A DNA stretch of 64,000 bases from Aeromonas veronii (GTDB lineage Bacteria; Pseudomonadota; Gammaproteobacteria; Enterobacterales; Aeromonadaceae): positions 2,967,501 through 3,031,500 of the forward strand of contig NZ_CP157875.1 of NCBI RefSeq assembly GCF_040215105.1. Reading direction: 5' to 3'. Below are positions 44,596-53,275 of this stretch, in pieces. The position numbers and the translations under genes are program-made. The notes beneath the pieces were generated by a model, which saw nothing but the letters and a program-made list of their open reading frames with translations, had not been told where the DNA came from and ran no database searches. The stretch's first letter is position 1; every line of letters starts with the position of its first letter.

Positions 44596-45738
44596 TTATA
44601 CCTGTTCTGGTCTGACTTGTTCTGGTCTGACTTGTTCTGGTCTGACTTGTTCTGGTCTGACTTGTTCTGGTCTGCGAAACGCATGGCGAACCAGCACAAT
44701 CCCCACCCCCAACATGCCACCGAGCAAGGTAGCCAACACAACGATCAGCGGGCGCTTGGGCTTGTCGCGGGAAAGAGGCTCACTCGGCGAAGCCAGATAG
44801 GAGAATGATTGGAATGGCAGCTCTTCGAGCTTGATGGCCTGCAAACTGCTCAATTGCAAACGCAGGTCACTCAACACCGGGTTGAGGAACTCGGGGTTTT
44901 TGATTTCCTTGAGGATCTTGAGCTTCTCTGCCAGGGCGCGCGCACCCAGATCGATAGGCAGGCTTCCCTTATCTTGCAAATTTTGAACTGGGGTATCAAT
45001 TCCTGCTGCCTGAGTAATACGAAGCCCATATTCGGTACGTATGATGTCATCCTGCAGTTGCTTGATGGTATCCAACTGGGAGCTCTCATACTGAGTCTGC
45101 AACGTTTTGATCCTGTTTTGCCAGATCGTTGTCAGCGCCTTACCTTTGGCCATAGACTCCTGTTGCTGGATGAAAGCTATATACCGCTCCAAACGCTGCT
45201 TGGCTTCAACTGCAGTGTCTGCAGCAAAGGATAGAGTGACATTTTCACTCAATTTATCAGGCGCTTTTGCACTGATCCCTTCAACCATGCCTTTCAATAA
45301 CAGCCGCTTACCTTTTTCATCTGTTACTTCAGACTTTTTAGCTTCGGTATCAAGATATCCCTCCTCGATCAAAAACTGACGCTTATTATTGAAGCCATTG
45401 AAATTATTGACAAAATCATTATAAATCGCTTTCTTGTCGAAGGCGGTGAAGGCTGTCGCTGGCACTTGAGCATTGAGCAACTGGTTGATATTAAGCTCAA
45501 GCGATTCAACCTCTTTAAGGTTGGGTTGCATGATCTCGGCTTGGCTGACCCAAACCTGGGGAGCCAAGAGCGCATAAGCAACACCTGCTATGGTGAATGT
45601 GGCAGCAATCAGCAGAATTAGAACCTTCTGACGCCACAAAACTAGGATCAATTCACGCAAATCGATTTCATCATCTGAGGAAGCTTGCCAGCCTTTAGGT
45701 AATACGTTGTTTACATTGTCACATACTTGCTTGTTCAT
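44596..45738 (-). CDS. wzz: Wzz chain-length determinant with repeat tail
   Basis: Polysaccharide co-polymerase that sets O-antigen length with Wzy. 380 residues: cytosolic N-terminus (DDEIDLRELILVLWRQK), membrane helix 1 (about 38-60), a large periplasmic coiled domain, and helix 2 near 335-355 (LIVVLATLLGGMLGVGIVLV) with the Pro-rich approach KPKRPL. After it the protein ends in five exact RPEQV units, which face the cytosol and are unusual for Wzz. AGGG precedes the ATG. Confidence 0.93.
   Translation of the reverse strand: MNKQVCDNVNNVLPKGWQASSDDEIDLRELILVLWRQKVLILLIAATFTIAGVAYALLAPQVWVSQAEIMQPNLKEVESLELNINQLLNAQVPATAFTAFDKKAIYNDFVNNFNGFNNKRQFLIEEGYLDTEAKKSEVTDEKGKRLLLKGMVEGISAKAPDKLSENVTLSFAADTAVEAKQRLERYIAFIQQQESMAKGKALTTIWQNRIKTLQTQYESSQLDTIKQLQDDIIRTEYGLRITQAAGIDTPVQNLQDKGSLPIDLGARALAEKLKILKEIKNPEFLNPVLSDLRLQLSSLQAIKLEELPFQSFSYLASPSEPLSRDKPKRPLIVVLATLLGGMLGVGIVLVRHAFRRPEQVRPEQVRPEQVRPEQVRPEQV
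44599..44673 (-). repeat. Five 15-bp tandem repeats encoding RPEQV
   Basis: Five units of 15 bases, identical apart from the last two codons of the terminal copy, immediately before the wzz stop. Unit length is a multiple of three, so copy changes by slippage would add or remove RPEQV without a frameshift. Confidence 0.95.
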
Positions 45739-45760
45739 ACTGGGCCCTAAAAATTATTAT

Positions 45761-46291
45761 TTATTGCCAGAAAGGGGCATTACGATCTTTGTCCGATAAA
45801 TACAATGATGCATTTTCCAACAGGGGCCAAGTGATCGCCAGAGTGGGATCTGACCAGTTCAAGGTTCTCTCCAACCGAGAGTCATAATAATCAGTACACT
45901 TATAGAGCACATGGGCCCACTCACTTAGCACATAGAAACCATGAGCAAAGCCGAGGGGGATCCACAAAGCAGAGCTTTCTTCATCACAGAGTAGTTGTCC
46001 AACCCATTGCCCACGAGTCAAGCTGCCCTCTCGCAGATCCACCGCCACATCAAAGATGGTGCCTGTGATAATCTGCACCAGCTTCCCTTGAGGCTTCTCC
46101 TGCTGATAGTGCAGGCCACGCAAGGTTCCCTGCCGAGAGCGACTCAAATTGTCCTGAACGAAGATAAAATCACCACATCGTTGCCTAAAGGCTTCATGAC
46201 GAAACAACTCCATGAAGCTGCCCCGCTCATCCTCATAACGTTGGTGGTGGACAAGAAGTACATCAGGGATATTCAAGGAGGTCAGATGCAT
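45761..46291 (-). CDS. rfbC: dTDP-4-dehydrorhamnose 3,5-epimerase, second copy
   Basis: Cupin epimerase of dTDP-L-rhamnose synthesis. 176 residues from ATG at 46291; other ATGs lie at 46303 and 46330 and none has a clear ribosome site. The active-site blocks are present: GTLRGLHYQ (His), TIFDVAVDLREG (Asp) and LYKCTDYYD (Tyr). It is diverged from the second copy at 55.7-56.2 kb. It lies next to an IS remnant and the broken rfbD, so it looks like the survivor of an older rhamnose operon. Confidence 0.88.
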   Translation of the reverse strand: MHLTSLNIPDVLLVHHQRYEDERGSFMELFRHEAFRQRCGDFIFVQDNLSRSRQGTLRGLHYQQEKPQGKLVQIITGTIFDVAVDLREGSLTRGQWVGQLLCDEESSALWIPLGFAHGFYVLSEWAHVLYKCTDYYDSRLERTLNWSDPTLAITWPLLENASLYLSDKDRNAPFWQ

Positions 46292-46396
46292 AGAGGTTAT
46301 CATTGAGGTATGAATGTAAAGATATATCACTCAATATCATTTCGAATCAATCCCAATCAAAGTTTGCAAAACCCAAGGTCGGTTGCACCAGTCCTC

Positions 46397-46520
46397 TGAA
46401 TCGCCCCGGGTTTTCTAGGCACTCTGTTGCTGAACATTGAACTGCTTTTCAAACTCTACCGGTGACAGCCCATCATTGGAACCATGGCGCCTAACCGGGT
46501 TGTAAAACATCTTGAGGTAC
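46397..46520 (-). mobile_element. IS3-family transposase 3' remnant
   Basis: Only about 124 bases remain. They encode YLKMFYNPVRRHGSNDG, LSPVEFEKQF and the stop, the C-terminal end of IS3-family OrfB. The end TGAATCGCCCCGGGTTTTCT at 46397-46416 looks like an IS terminal inverted repeat. The rest of the element is missing. The junction at about 46520 lies inside rfbD. Confidence 0.85.
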
Positions 46521-46802
46521 CCTGGCACCGGCTTCCCGAGCAAGCAGTGCGACTGCCTGATGATTGATGCGCTCTGCCAGCTCGGGCTGGCTCTGTGCGA
46601 GATCGACTGCCGTATAGGCCGCACCGTTGAGGATGACATCAGGCTGATGGCGGTTCAGGGCGCTGATCAGCGCATCGGGGTCAGTGATATCACACACCTC
46701 CCTGCCAAGGGCCATCACCCGCCAATGGGGATAATCCCGGCACAGGGCAGAAAAAAGGGCTCGTCCCAACTGGCCACGAGCCCCCAGCAACAAGATCCGC
46801 AT
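46521..46802 (-). pseudogene. rfbD: Truncated dTDP-4-dehydrorhamnose reductase
   Basis: N-terminal 94 residues of RfbD: MRILLLGARGQLGRALFSAL (dinucleotide-binding Rossmann start) and LNGAAYTAVDLAQSQPELAE. At AREAGAR the frame runs into the IS remnant, losing the YxxxK active site. A full rfbD is at 57.3-58.1 kb, so the pathway is not lost. It begins five bases after the initiating-transferase stop. Confidence 0.9.
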
Positions 46803-46807
46803 CGGGA

Positions 46808-48079
46808 TTACCGCGCGCCAAAACCGGTCAGGATGGTGCGGATGGTCTTGAACACGATGAGTACATCCAGCCAGAGGGAGAAGTGCTTGATGTAGTAAAA
46901 ATCGTGCTCGATCTTGATGCGGGTATCATCGGCATCGGCAGCATAGCCGTGCACCACCTGCGCCCAACCACTGATCCCGGGCCGCACGATATGACGATAC
47001 ATGTAGAACGGGATCTCCCGCTCGAACTGATCGACGAAAGTGCGTTGCTCCGGTCTTGGCCCAATCAGGCTCATGTCCCCTTTAAGGACGTTGAAGAACT
47101 GCGGCAGCTCGTCGATGCGCAGCTTACGGATCACCTTGCCCACCCGGGTGACGCGCATGTCACCGTCCTGGGCAAACTGGGCGCCGGCTTTTTCAGAATC
47201 CTTGCACATGCTGCGGAACTTGTAGATGCAAAAATCCTTGTTCCCCTTCCCTACCCGGTTTTGCAGGAACATCACGGGGCCCGGGCTCTCCAGCTTGATG
47301 AGGATAGCCGTCACCAGCATCAAGGGGGAAAACAGCGGGATCGCGATCAACGCGGCCAGAATGTCCATTCCCCGTTTGATGAAGGCATAGACGGGAGAGG
47401 GCAAGAGGGAGCCAAGCTGGTTCTCGTGGAGATGGTCTATTTTCACGCGCCCGGTCAGGGTCTCGCTGATCTGCTTGATGTGATAGACGGGAATGTGAGC
47501 CAGGGCGCAGCGCGCCAGGAAACGCTCCCACTCACCCGCCAGCTTCTCATCCCGAAGATCTGCCACCACGGCGTCATAACGCACGGCCCCGAGATCGGGT
47601 TTGTCCAGCAGACGCCATTGCACACACGTATGCTGGGTCAGGGCCTGATAATCACCAAAGGGCAACAAGGCGTATTTTGGAGTCCGGTAACGACGGCCAA
47701 TAAAATAGACCAACCAGCAGCAAAGTAGTGCTACCACATATGACTCGAACAATACCTGACGGCTGTAAGGCAGGCGCAGGAAGAAGAGAATGCCGACCAA
47801 GGCACCATAAAGAGTGGTCACCGTAGGGATCATATAGGCCACGGGACTCGCGCCGGGATAGCGGAGGAAGCGATGCAGCACTATCCCGGTCAGCAGAAAC
47901 GCCACGAAGGCACCACTCAGGGTGTTGACCCTGACGGCATTGAGCCCCTCCCAGAATCCCCATCCCCAGCGCTCAATGGCGGGCAGACACACCGCCAACA
48001 AGGCCCCGAAGATGAACAAGGCAGGAGGGCTAAATAATACACGCTCATACCAGCGTGAGTGACGACGTTGAAATGACAA
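46808..48079 (-). CDS. Undecaprenyl-phosphate sugar phosphotransferase (PHPT)
   Basis: Starts the O-unit by moving a sugar-1-phosphate to undecaprenyl phosphate. 423 residues. The only usable start is TTG: at 48079 there is GGGGG six bases upstream, and an in-frame stop lies just further upstream. Four or five N-terminal membrane segments, a cytosolic linker, and the C-terminal catalytic domain: FIKRGMDILAALIAIPL, FRSMCKDSEKAG, KLRIDELPQFFNVLKGDMSL and GPRPEQRTF. The sugar (glucose, galactose or GalNAc) cannot be told; Aeromonas WecP-like GalNAc-1-P transfer is possible. Confidence 0.9.
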   Translation of the reverse strand: MSFQRRHSRWYERVLFSPPALFIFGALLAVCLPAIERWGWGFWEGLNAVRVNTLSGAFVAFLLTGIVLHRFLRYPGASPVAYMIPTVTTLYGALVGILFFLRLPYSRQVLFESYVVALLCCWLVYFIGRRYRTPKYALLPFGDYQALTQHTCVQWRLLDKPDLGAVRYDAVVADLRDEKLAGEWERFLARCALAHIPVYHIKQISETLTGRVKIDHLHENQLGSLLPSPVYAFIKRGMDILAALIAIPLFSPLMLVTAILIKLESPGPVMFLQNRVGKGNKDFCIYKFRSMCKDSEKAGAQFAQDGDMRVTRVGKVIRKLRIDELPQFFNVLKGDMSLIGPRPEQRTFVDQFEREIPFYMYRHIVRPGISGWAQVVHGYAADADDTRIKIEHDFYYIKHFSLWLDVLIVFKTIRTILTGFGAR

Positions 48080-48169
48080 GGACAACCCCCAAATAAAACA
48101 TTAGCTATATATCATCACACAAAACTAGAATTAAAAGAAGATAATAAAAACTACAGCAGAACGATTTTA

Positions 48170-49075
48170 TTAAAAAACTTTAAATAACAAGAATAGTGCT
48201 AGAGCTAGTCGATCACGAGCTCTACGCCTTAGTTCATTAACTCTAACAAGAAGATATAAATTACCTTTATAACCATTTTCAAGGCCATATCTGAATATGG
48301 CTGAGTTTTGTAAATCCAAACATTCAGCGATATTCATCACTTGTTTACGATACCATTTGGACTTAATTAGCGAGATTCTTTTCTGGGCTGCTTTAAAATT
48401 ATTATTAGTACCAACCTGATTATTAGCGTGCTGCCGATATCGCATCATAGGCATAGCGTCTATAAACCAACGATAACCATAACGACGAGAGAAAGCATAA
48501 ATGAGCCAATCATGAAGTTCAATATTATTAGACACTCTAGCATAATTACCTATCAACCATTGCTGAAAGTTAATAGCAAAGTCGCGATTAAAAACATAAG
48601 TACAACCAGGACCGGCAGCCTCAAATAGAAAATCCCATCGACGAAATGGTTGAGCCTTGTTGATTAAAACCTCACGTCCATCCTCCCAAAAAGCAATAAC
48701 ATTAGACGAATAACAATCATATTCACTCAAATACTGAGTTGCACGGTATATTTTATCGGAAGGCCAGATATCATCTTGATCAGAAAAAGAAATAACATCA
48801 TACTCACCAATATAAACATCTTTTAATAGTCTATAGAAATTTTTACCCGCCCCCCCAAATCGTTCACCATAGGGCAAAAGTGTTATATTAGAAAATTTAT
48901 TTGCATACATAGTGCAAATATCAAAAGAACTATCACAACTTAAATCAAGGCTAATTACAATGTTAACATCAATTTTTTCTTGTCGCAAAATGCTATCAAG
49001 CTGCTCTACGAGCGTAGTTTCACCATTGTATGCTGCAACCAAAACGAGACATTTACTATTACTATTTACGATCAT
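48170..49075 (-). CDS. Family-2 glycosyltransferase (possible rhamnosyltransferase)
   Basis: 301 residues, GT-A fold. LVAAYNGETTLVEQLDSIL at the N-terminus and the FSDQDDIWPSDKI block holding the DxD metal site. The SDQDDIW form is common among rhamnosyltransferases of O-antigen clusters, which fits the rfb genes. The base composition is AT-rich like its neighbours. Acceptor and linkage are unknown. Confidence 0.85.
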   Translation of the reverse strand: MIVNSNSKCLVLVAAYNGETTLVEQLDSILRQEKIDVNIVISLDLSCDSSFDICTMYANKFSNITLLPYGERFGGAGKNFYRLLKDVYIGEYDVISFSDQDDIWPSDKIYRATQYLSEYDCYSSNVIAFWEDGREVLINKAQPFRRWDFLFEAAGPGCTYVFNRDFAINFQQWLIGNYARVSNNIELHDWLIYAFSRRYGYRWFIDAMPMMRYRQHANNQVGTNNNFKAAQKRISLIKSKWYRKQVMNIAECLDLQNSAIFRYGLENGYKGNLYLLVRVNELRRRARDRLALALFLLFKVF

Positions 49076-49106
49076 CTAAAAAATCCATGTCGAAAATTTC
49101 TAAAAA

Positions 49107-49883
49107 CTACTTTAAACAATAACATTTTAGCATCCTAAGAGGATATTTTAAATTCTCTAATAGAGTAGCGGCAAATAAAAATAAAAAGCTAATTTCCTTT
49201 TTATAATAAAGATCTTTTAGAACTATTTTATATGACTCATGCATATTAGCGATGTTTCCTGTCAAACCACTGGCTCCGATAGCTGCCTTAAACCCACCAG
49301 CCAATGGTATTTTTATTAAAAATGCAGGCCCCCTTTTTATATTTTCTAGCCAACAACAGTAATCATCAACCACTCTGTACTTTGGATTAAACATCACCAT
49401 GTCTCTTTTAATCATAACCGTTGGCGTAAAGAAAGGATTACCAATCAAAAAATTGATTTTTTTAATCCTCTTTGATTTAATAATCTCAGAGGCCTCCATT
49501 TTTTTAAAATTTACATTCTGAATGTAGTAATGCGCAGAGATATGAGCATTGCTTTCAAGCATAAAATGATACTGTACTTCAATCTTCTTGGGGTGCCACA
49601 CATCATCTGAATCAAGGAATGCAATTAATGAGGAGCTTGATAACGCAACCCCCATATTCCTTGCATACGCGGCCCCTCGATTTTCCGATAAGGAATGTAA
49701 CCTAATATTTAATTTGTTAGAAAAATATACAACAATATCAGAAAGCACTTTTTTATCTACACTACAATCATCAATTATAATAACTTCTCTGGGTATTAAG
49801 GTCTGTTCACAAATAGACTGTAGTGATTGAGATATTGTATTTTCACCATTGTAATATGGTATAACCACACTGACATCAACCAT
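49107..49883 (-). CDS. Family-2 glycosyltransferase
   Basis: 258 residues from ATG at 49883, chosen because GAGG lies six bases upstream; it overlaps the wzy stop by eight bases. VSVVIPYYNGENTISQSLQS, EVIIIDDCSVDKK and IAFLDSDDVWHPKKI (DxD) show an inverting GT-A enzyme. C-terminal 60 residues are hydrophobic and Lys-rich, probably membrane-attached. Sugar unknown. Confidence 0.86.
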   Translation of the reverse strand: MVDVSVVIPYYNGENTISQSLQSICEQTLIPREVIIIDDCSVDKKVLSDIVVYFSNKLNIRLHSLSENRGAAYARNMGVALSSSSLIAFLDSDDVWHPKKIEVQYHFMLESNAHISAHYYIQNVNFKKMEASEIIKSKRIKKINFLIGNPFFTPTVMIKRDMVMFNPKYRVVDDYCCWLENIKRGPAFLIKIPLAGGFKAAIGASGLTGNIANMHESYKIVLKDLYYKKEISFLFLFAATLLENLKYPLRMLKCYCLK

Positions 49884-51060
49884 TGTAGACCTCATTATAT
49901 TTTCTCGATTTATCCTTTACATAGAAAAGTAATAATATGGAATATATATACATTGCATCATATGGATATATCAAAGACATCCCAGCAATAATCATAGGTA
50001 ATGTTATATATAAGCTATCGAATCCTACTTTTACATACGAATAAATAATAATTGAAATATAAAAAAACATTCCAACAATACCCACCTCACCAACAATAAG
50101 AGGTATCATGGCATGAGCATACCCGCCTTCTTTCCAACTATATAAGTAGCCACCAACATCAAATCCCTGGCCAAACATAAGTGTACCTAAATTGACTTCA
50201 AATATCTTGGAAAAAAAAGCATTAAATATACCAAACTTTGTTTCAAAACTGGCATCATTAAAATCTAAAAAATCAATATAGTGGATGATAATAGCTAGTA
50301 TTAATGGCGTGATAATAGAAAACAATACAAATTTACTTTGGACACTTACCTTTCTAAGAAGGTATAATACAGGAATAATAAGAAATGCCACATAAGCTGC
50401 GCGACTTAACGTCATTACTATTATAACAACACAAAATAACGACAATATTTTCCTAAAAAAACCACAAAACAAATAATACACTAACACACTAACAACTAAT
50501 GCATGCAAGGCCACATAATTTGAATCCAGATACATTATGCTTCCATACTTAAATACATAGAATGTATCTCTCTTTAAAGCGTCACTATAGCCCTCCCCAT
50601 CCCCCTTTACTGCGTACTCAGGATGCATAAAACGAATATATGTATCAATCAACATCAATAAGATGGATGCAACAGTAAAAAGCTGCCCACCTTTTATGGC
50701 CTCATTTAAGTTTATTTTTTCAAAGATAGACTTTAATGATATAAAAACTGCAAGTGGGTAGATAAACTCTATGCTTTTTCCAACAGCAGCGTACCCTAGG
50801 TCGATTGACCATATAAATACGTATGTAGTCGCAATAAAGGAATACAATAATAATGAAATAGCATTCCCCCACTTCAATATGCCGTTTTTAACATAAAAAG
50901 ATGAGAGAAGAACAAAAGGAAATATTACAATGATAACTCGTAATGGAATATATCGGGTAGAATCATTAAAGTAAAAAGATAACCTTATTGACAAGGAAAT
51001 ACTAATAATATAAAAAAACAAGGTGAAATAATTTCTACCATGTGTTTTTGTAAGATGCAT
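49876..51060 (-). CDS. wzy: O-antigen polymerase Wzy
   Basis: 394 residues with ten or more hydrophobic segments and a large loop near residues 140-180 (RFMHPEYAKG-like region). It has no conserved motif, as usual for Wzy; identification rests on topology, length, a Lys/Arg-rich periplasmic loop and place between glycosyltransferases in a Wzx/Wzz locus. Directly follows the upstream GT2 (TAAATG). Confidence 0.82.
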   Translation of the reverse strand: MHLTKTHGRNYFTLFFYIISISLSIRLSFYFNDSTRYIPLRVIIVIFPFVLLSSFYVKNGILKWGNAISLLLYSFIATTYVFIWSIDLGYAAVGKSIEFIYPLAVFISLKSIFEKINLNEAIKGGQLFTVASILLMLIDTYIRFMHPEYAVKGDGEGYSDALKRDTFYVFKYGSIMYLDSNYVALHALVVSVLVYYLFCGFFRKILSLFCVVIIVMTLSRAAYVAFLIIPVLYLLRKVSVQSKFVLFSIITPLILAIIIHYIDFLDFNDASFETKFGIFNAFFSKIFEVNLGTLMFGQGFDVGGYLYSWKEGGYAHAMIPLIVGEVGIVGMFFYISIIIYSYVKVGFDSLYITLPMIIAGMSLIYPYDAMYIYSILLLFYVKDKSRKYNEVYNG

Positions 51061-51873
51061 TTATTTATCCTGAGAGGTGTCTGAAATAGCCATGAAGCCA
51101 GTCAAAAGACTTTTCAGAAAGTAGAACTTAGAGACCCCCATAACTTTTGACATTGGTTTCAAAAATGACAACCTTAAAATCAAAAGCAGGCCGATTATAA
51201 AGCCAAACCCATATCGGTAAACCGCCCCTTTTGCTTTCAGGATACTAAAGGCATTATTTTTATTTGTTGCTGTACTTTCTTTAGGATGCGACACAATATA
51301 TTGATTGATGAAGCTAATGTTTAAATTGGCATCTATTGCATCAAAAAGAAAAACACTCTCTTCTCCACAAATAAATTTAGCACCTATCCCAAAATCCTTA
51401 TTAAAGAACACCTCAGATGTGTCTATTATTCTTTTGTCGATAACCATTTCAATAGAGCATGCATGCAAACATTCTATTTTACTTAATTGTCCACTATTTA
51501 TCGGATATTTTCTAAAATCCGTTGAGTCTTCTGTAACCTTAGCTTTAAACAAGGCAATATGAAAAGGATTTTTTTTTTGGGCTGATAATATCTTATCAGC
51601 CACATCACACTCATAGACAACGTCATCATCAGATATAAGTATTAACTCTTCTGTAGAGTACTTCAATGCTTCATTTCTGCTATTCGTCAGTCCCTTTGTA
51701 TCACTTTCAATTAGAGTTATATCTTCATAAGAAAATCTTTCTCTTGCATCATTTGAGATAAATACATCGACATAATCCTGATGCACTATCAAATACCTAC
51801 AATTATTTAAAAATGGTAAGGATGATAGCCTGTTTATTCTCTCTCCATATGTCGATATACATATTTCCAGCAT
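51061..51873 (-). CDS. Glycosyltransferase (GT2-like)
   Basis: 270 residues from ATG at 51873 (GGTGA four bases upstream); an ATG six codons earlier has no ribosome site. LEICISTYGERINRLSSLP and LILISDDDVVYECDVADKIL mark the nucleotide and DxD regions; TKGLTNSRNEALKY is a GT-A substrate segment. A hydrophobic stretch near residue 225 (FGFIIGLLLILRLSFLKP) may anchor it to the membrane. Sugar unknown. Confidence 0.8.
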   Translation of the reverse strand: MLEICISTYGERINRLSSLPFLNNCRYLIVHQDYVDVFISNDARERFSYEDITLIESDTKGLTNSRNEALKYSTEELILISDDDVVYECDVADKILSAQKKNPFHIALFKAKVTEDSTDFRKYPINSGQLSKIECLHACSIEMVIDKRIIDTSEVFFNKDFGIGAKFICGEESVFLFDAIDANLNISFINQYIVSHPKESTATNKNNAFSILKAKGAVYRYGFGFIIGLLLILRLSFLKPMSKVMGVSKFYFLKSLLTGFMAISDTSQDK

Positions 51874-51936
51874 TTGTTCACCATTATGCATAAATTTAGC
51901 GATAACTAAAAATCAGAAATGATATTTATAATTCAT

Positions 51937-53100
51937 TTAAAAATCAAATAGACTTTTCTTTATAGAAGAAACTATCGTTTCATTTCCTTTATTATAGTCA
52001 ATACCAAATAATGCTTTCATATCATTCCGTTCAGTTTGATGGTCATCACTATTGGAAATAATTTTTTCCATTGCAGCTATAAGTTCAAACAATGAATAAA
52101 CTTTAACTCCCGGCGTATTTAAATCATAGTCTAGATAAAACTCTCGCTCTTTCAAATAGCTTTCTTTATCAAACGGGAAAAATATTATTGGTCTATCTAG
52201 AATCAAAAAATCAAAAAATATTGATGAGTAATCCGTAATTAAACAATCAGCCATAACCATTAACTCGCAAGGATCTATTTTATTGTCAATCAAAGATATA
52301 TTTGACCATCCTATAGGGTTAATAGTCAGCTCTGTCGCAGGGTGTAGTTTTATTTTCAACCTAGCATTATTTCTTGCTAAAAAATCATTGAGCAGCTCAA
52401 AGTTAATGCCTGACTCTGCTATGAAATCCACACCAGAATCACGCCAAGTTGGTGTATATACGAAAGTAAAGGGGCTTTTATCAGCATCAATACTCCTATT
52501 TTTTGTCATTTTTAAAATTTGACCTATTCTAGGATAAGAAGTTATGATTAAATTTTCGATACCTCTCAGCCTGAATGCAGAAATATAAGAATATTCAGCC
52601 ACATATAATGACGGGCATAGCACCAGATCATGCCTTAAGTGTGCATGAGGGTGCATAAACTTAGATAAGATGTTGGCTTCATGGAATATTTTCACCAAAG
52701 GCAAACATCTGATGTCAAATTCAATTTTCTTTAATGGAATCCCATGCCATAAATTAACATTAAGAGCTCCTCTAGATGTAAACCAGCAAATATCCCTAGC
52801 GTAAGAACTATAAATATAGACACCAGCTCGAAGACAGAAGTACAATCCCATAGCAGAATATCTACGATAAGACTTACCATATTTAGAGGCTAATTCAACT
52901 GATTGAATATTTTGCGATATCCAGACAGGTGTTATATCTGGATTATTTTTACACACATGTTCATAAAGATATCTACTGTTATCCCCATATATGCCAAAGC
53001 ACCCGAAAACCCAAATATTTTTATTCCTTGGAAAAGCTCCCGAGAGCCAATATAAAAAGTACTGCATGCATCTAGAAGCAATTCTGAAAACATTATTCAT
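51937..53100 (-). CDS. CDP-glycerol/polyol glycerophosphotransferase family (TagB/TagF-like)
   Basis: 387 residues, homologous to the teichoic-acid polyol phosphotransferases. Family motifs: NLWHGIPLKKIEF (catalytic-site His), FTFVYTPTWRDSG, KIKLHPATE and CLITDYSSIFFDFLILDRPI, which bind the CDP and phosphate. It would transfer a polyol phosphate from a CDP-polyol onto the O-unit. Paired with the TagD-like cytidylyltransferase 2.1 kb upstream in the same transcript. AT-rich. Confidence 0.88.
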   Translation of the reverse strand: MNNVFRIASRCMQYFLYWLSGAFPRNKNIWVFGCFGIYGDNSRYLYEHVCKNNPDITPVWISQNIQSVELASKYGKSYRRYSAMGLYFCLRAGVYIYSSYARDICWFTSRGALNVNLWHGIPLKKIEFDIRCLPLVKIFHEANILSKFMHPHAHLRHDLVLCPSLYVAEYSYISAFRLRGIENLIITSYPRIGQILKMTKNRSIDADKSPFTFVYTPTWRDSGVDFIAESGINFELLNDFLARNNARLKIKLHPATELTINPIGWSNISLIDNKIDPCELMVMADCLITDYSSIFFDFLILDRPIIFFPFDKESYLKEREFYLDYDLNTPGVKVYSLFELIAAMEKIISNSDDHQTERNDMKALFGIDYNKGNETIVSSIKKSLFDF

Positions 53101-53275
53101 ATATATGACTTCATTTTATGTTAATGAGCATGATAATAGCTACACATTAAGAATAACATTATGCGGTGGCAATGAGCAGGCATTATCTTGAGATGACGTG
53201 TTGGACTTTGCAATGATAAGATTAAAATTTTCGATAATTTAAATGATATGTGACTACATTGGGAAAATATTCACT

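Noticed and set aside
46415..46639. Stand-alone 74-residue protein
   Set aside because: It fuses an out-of-frame reading of rfbD to the end of an IS3 transposase; it is a junction artefact.
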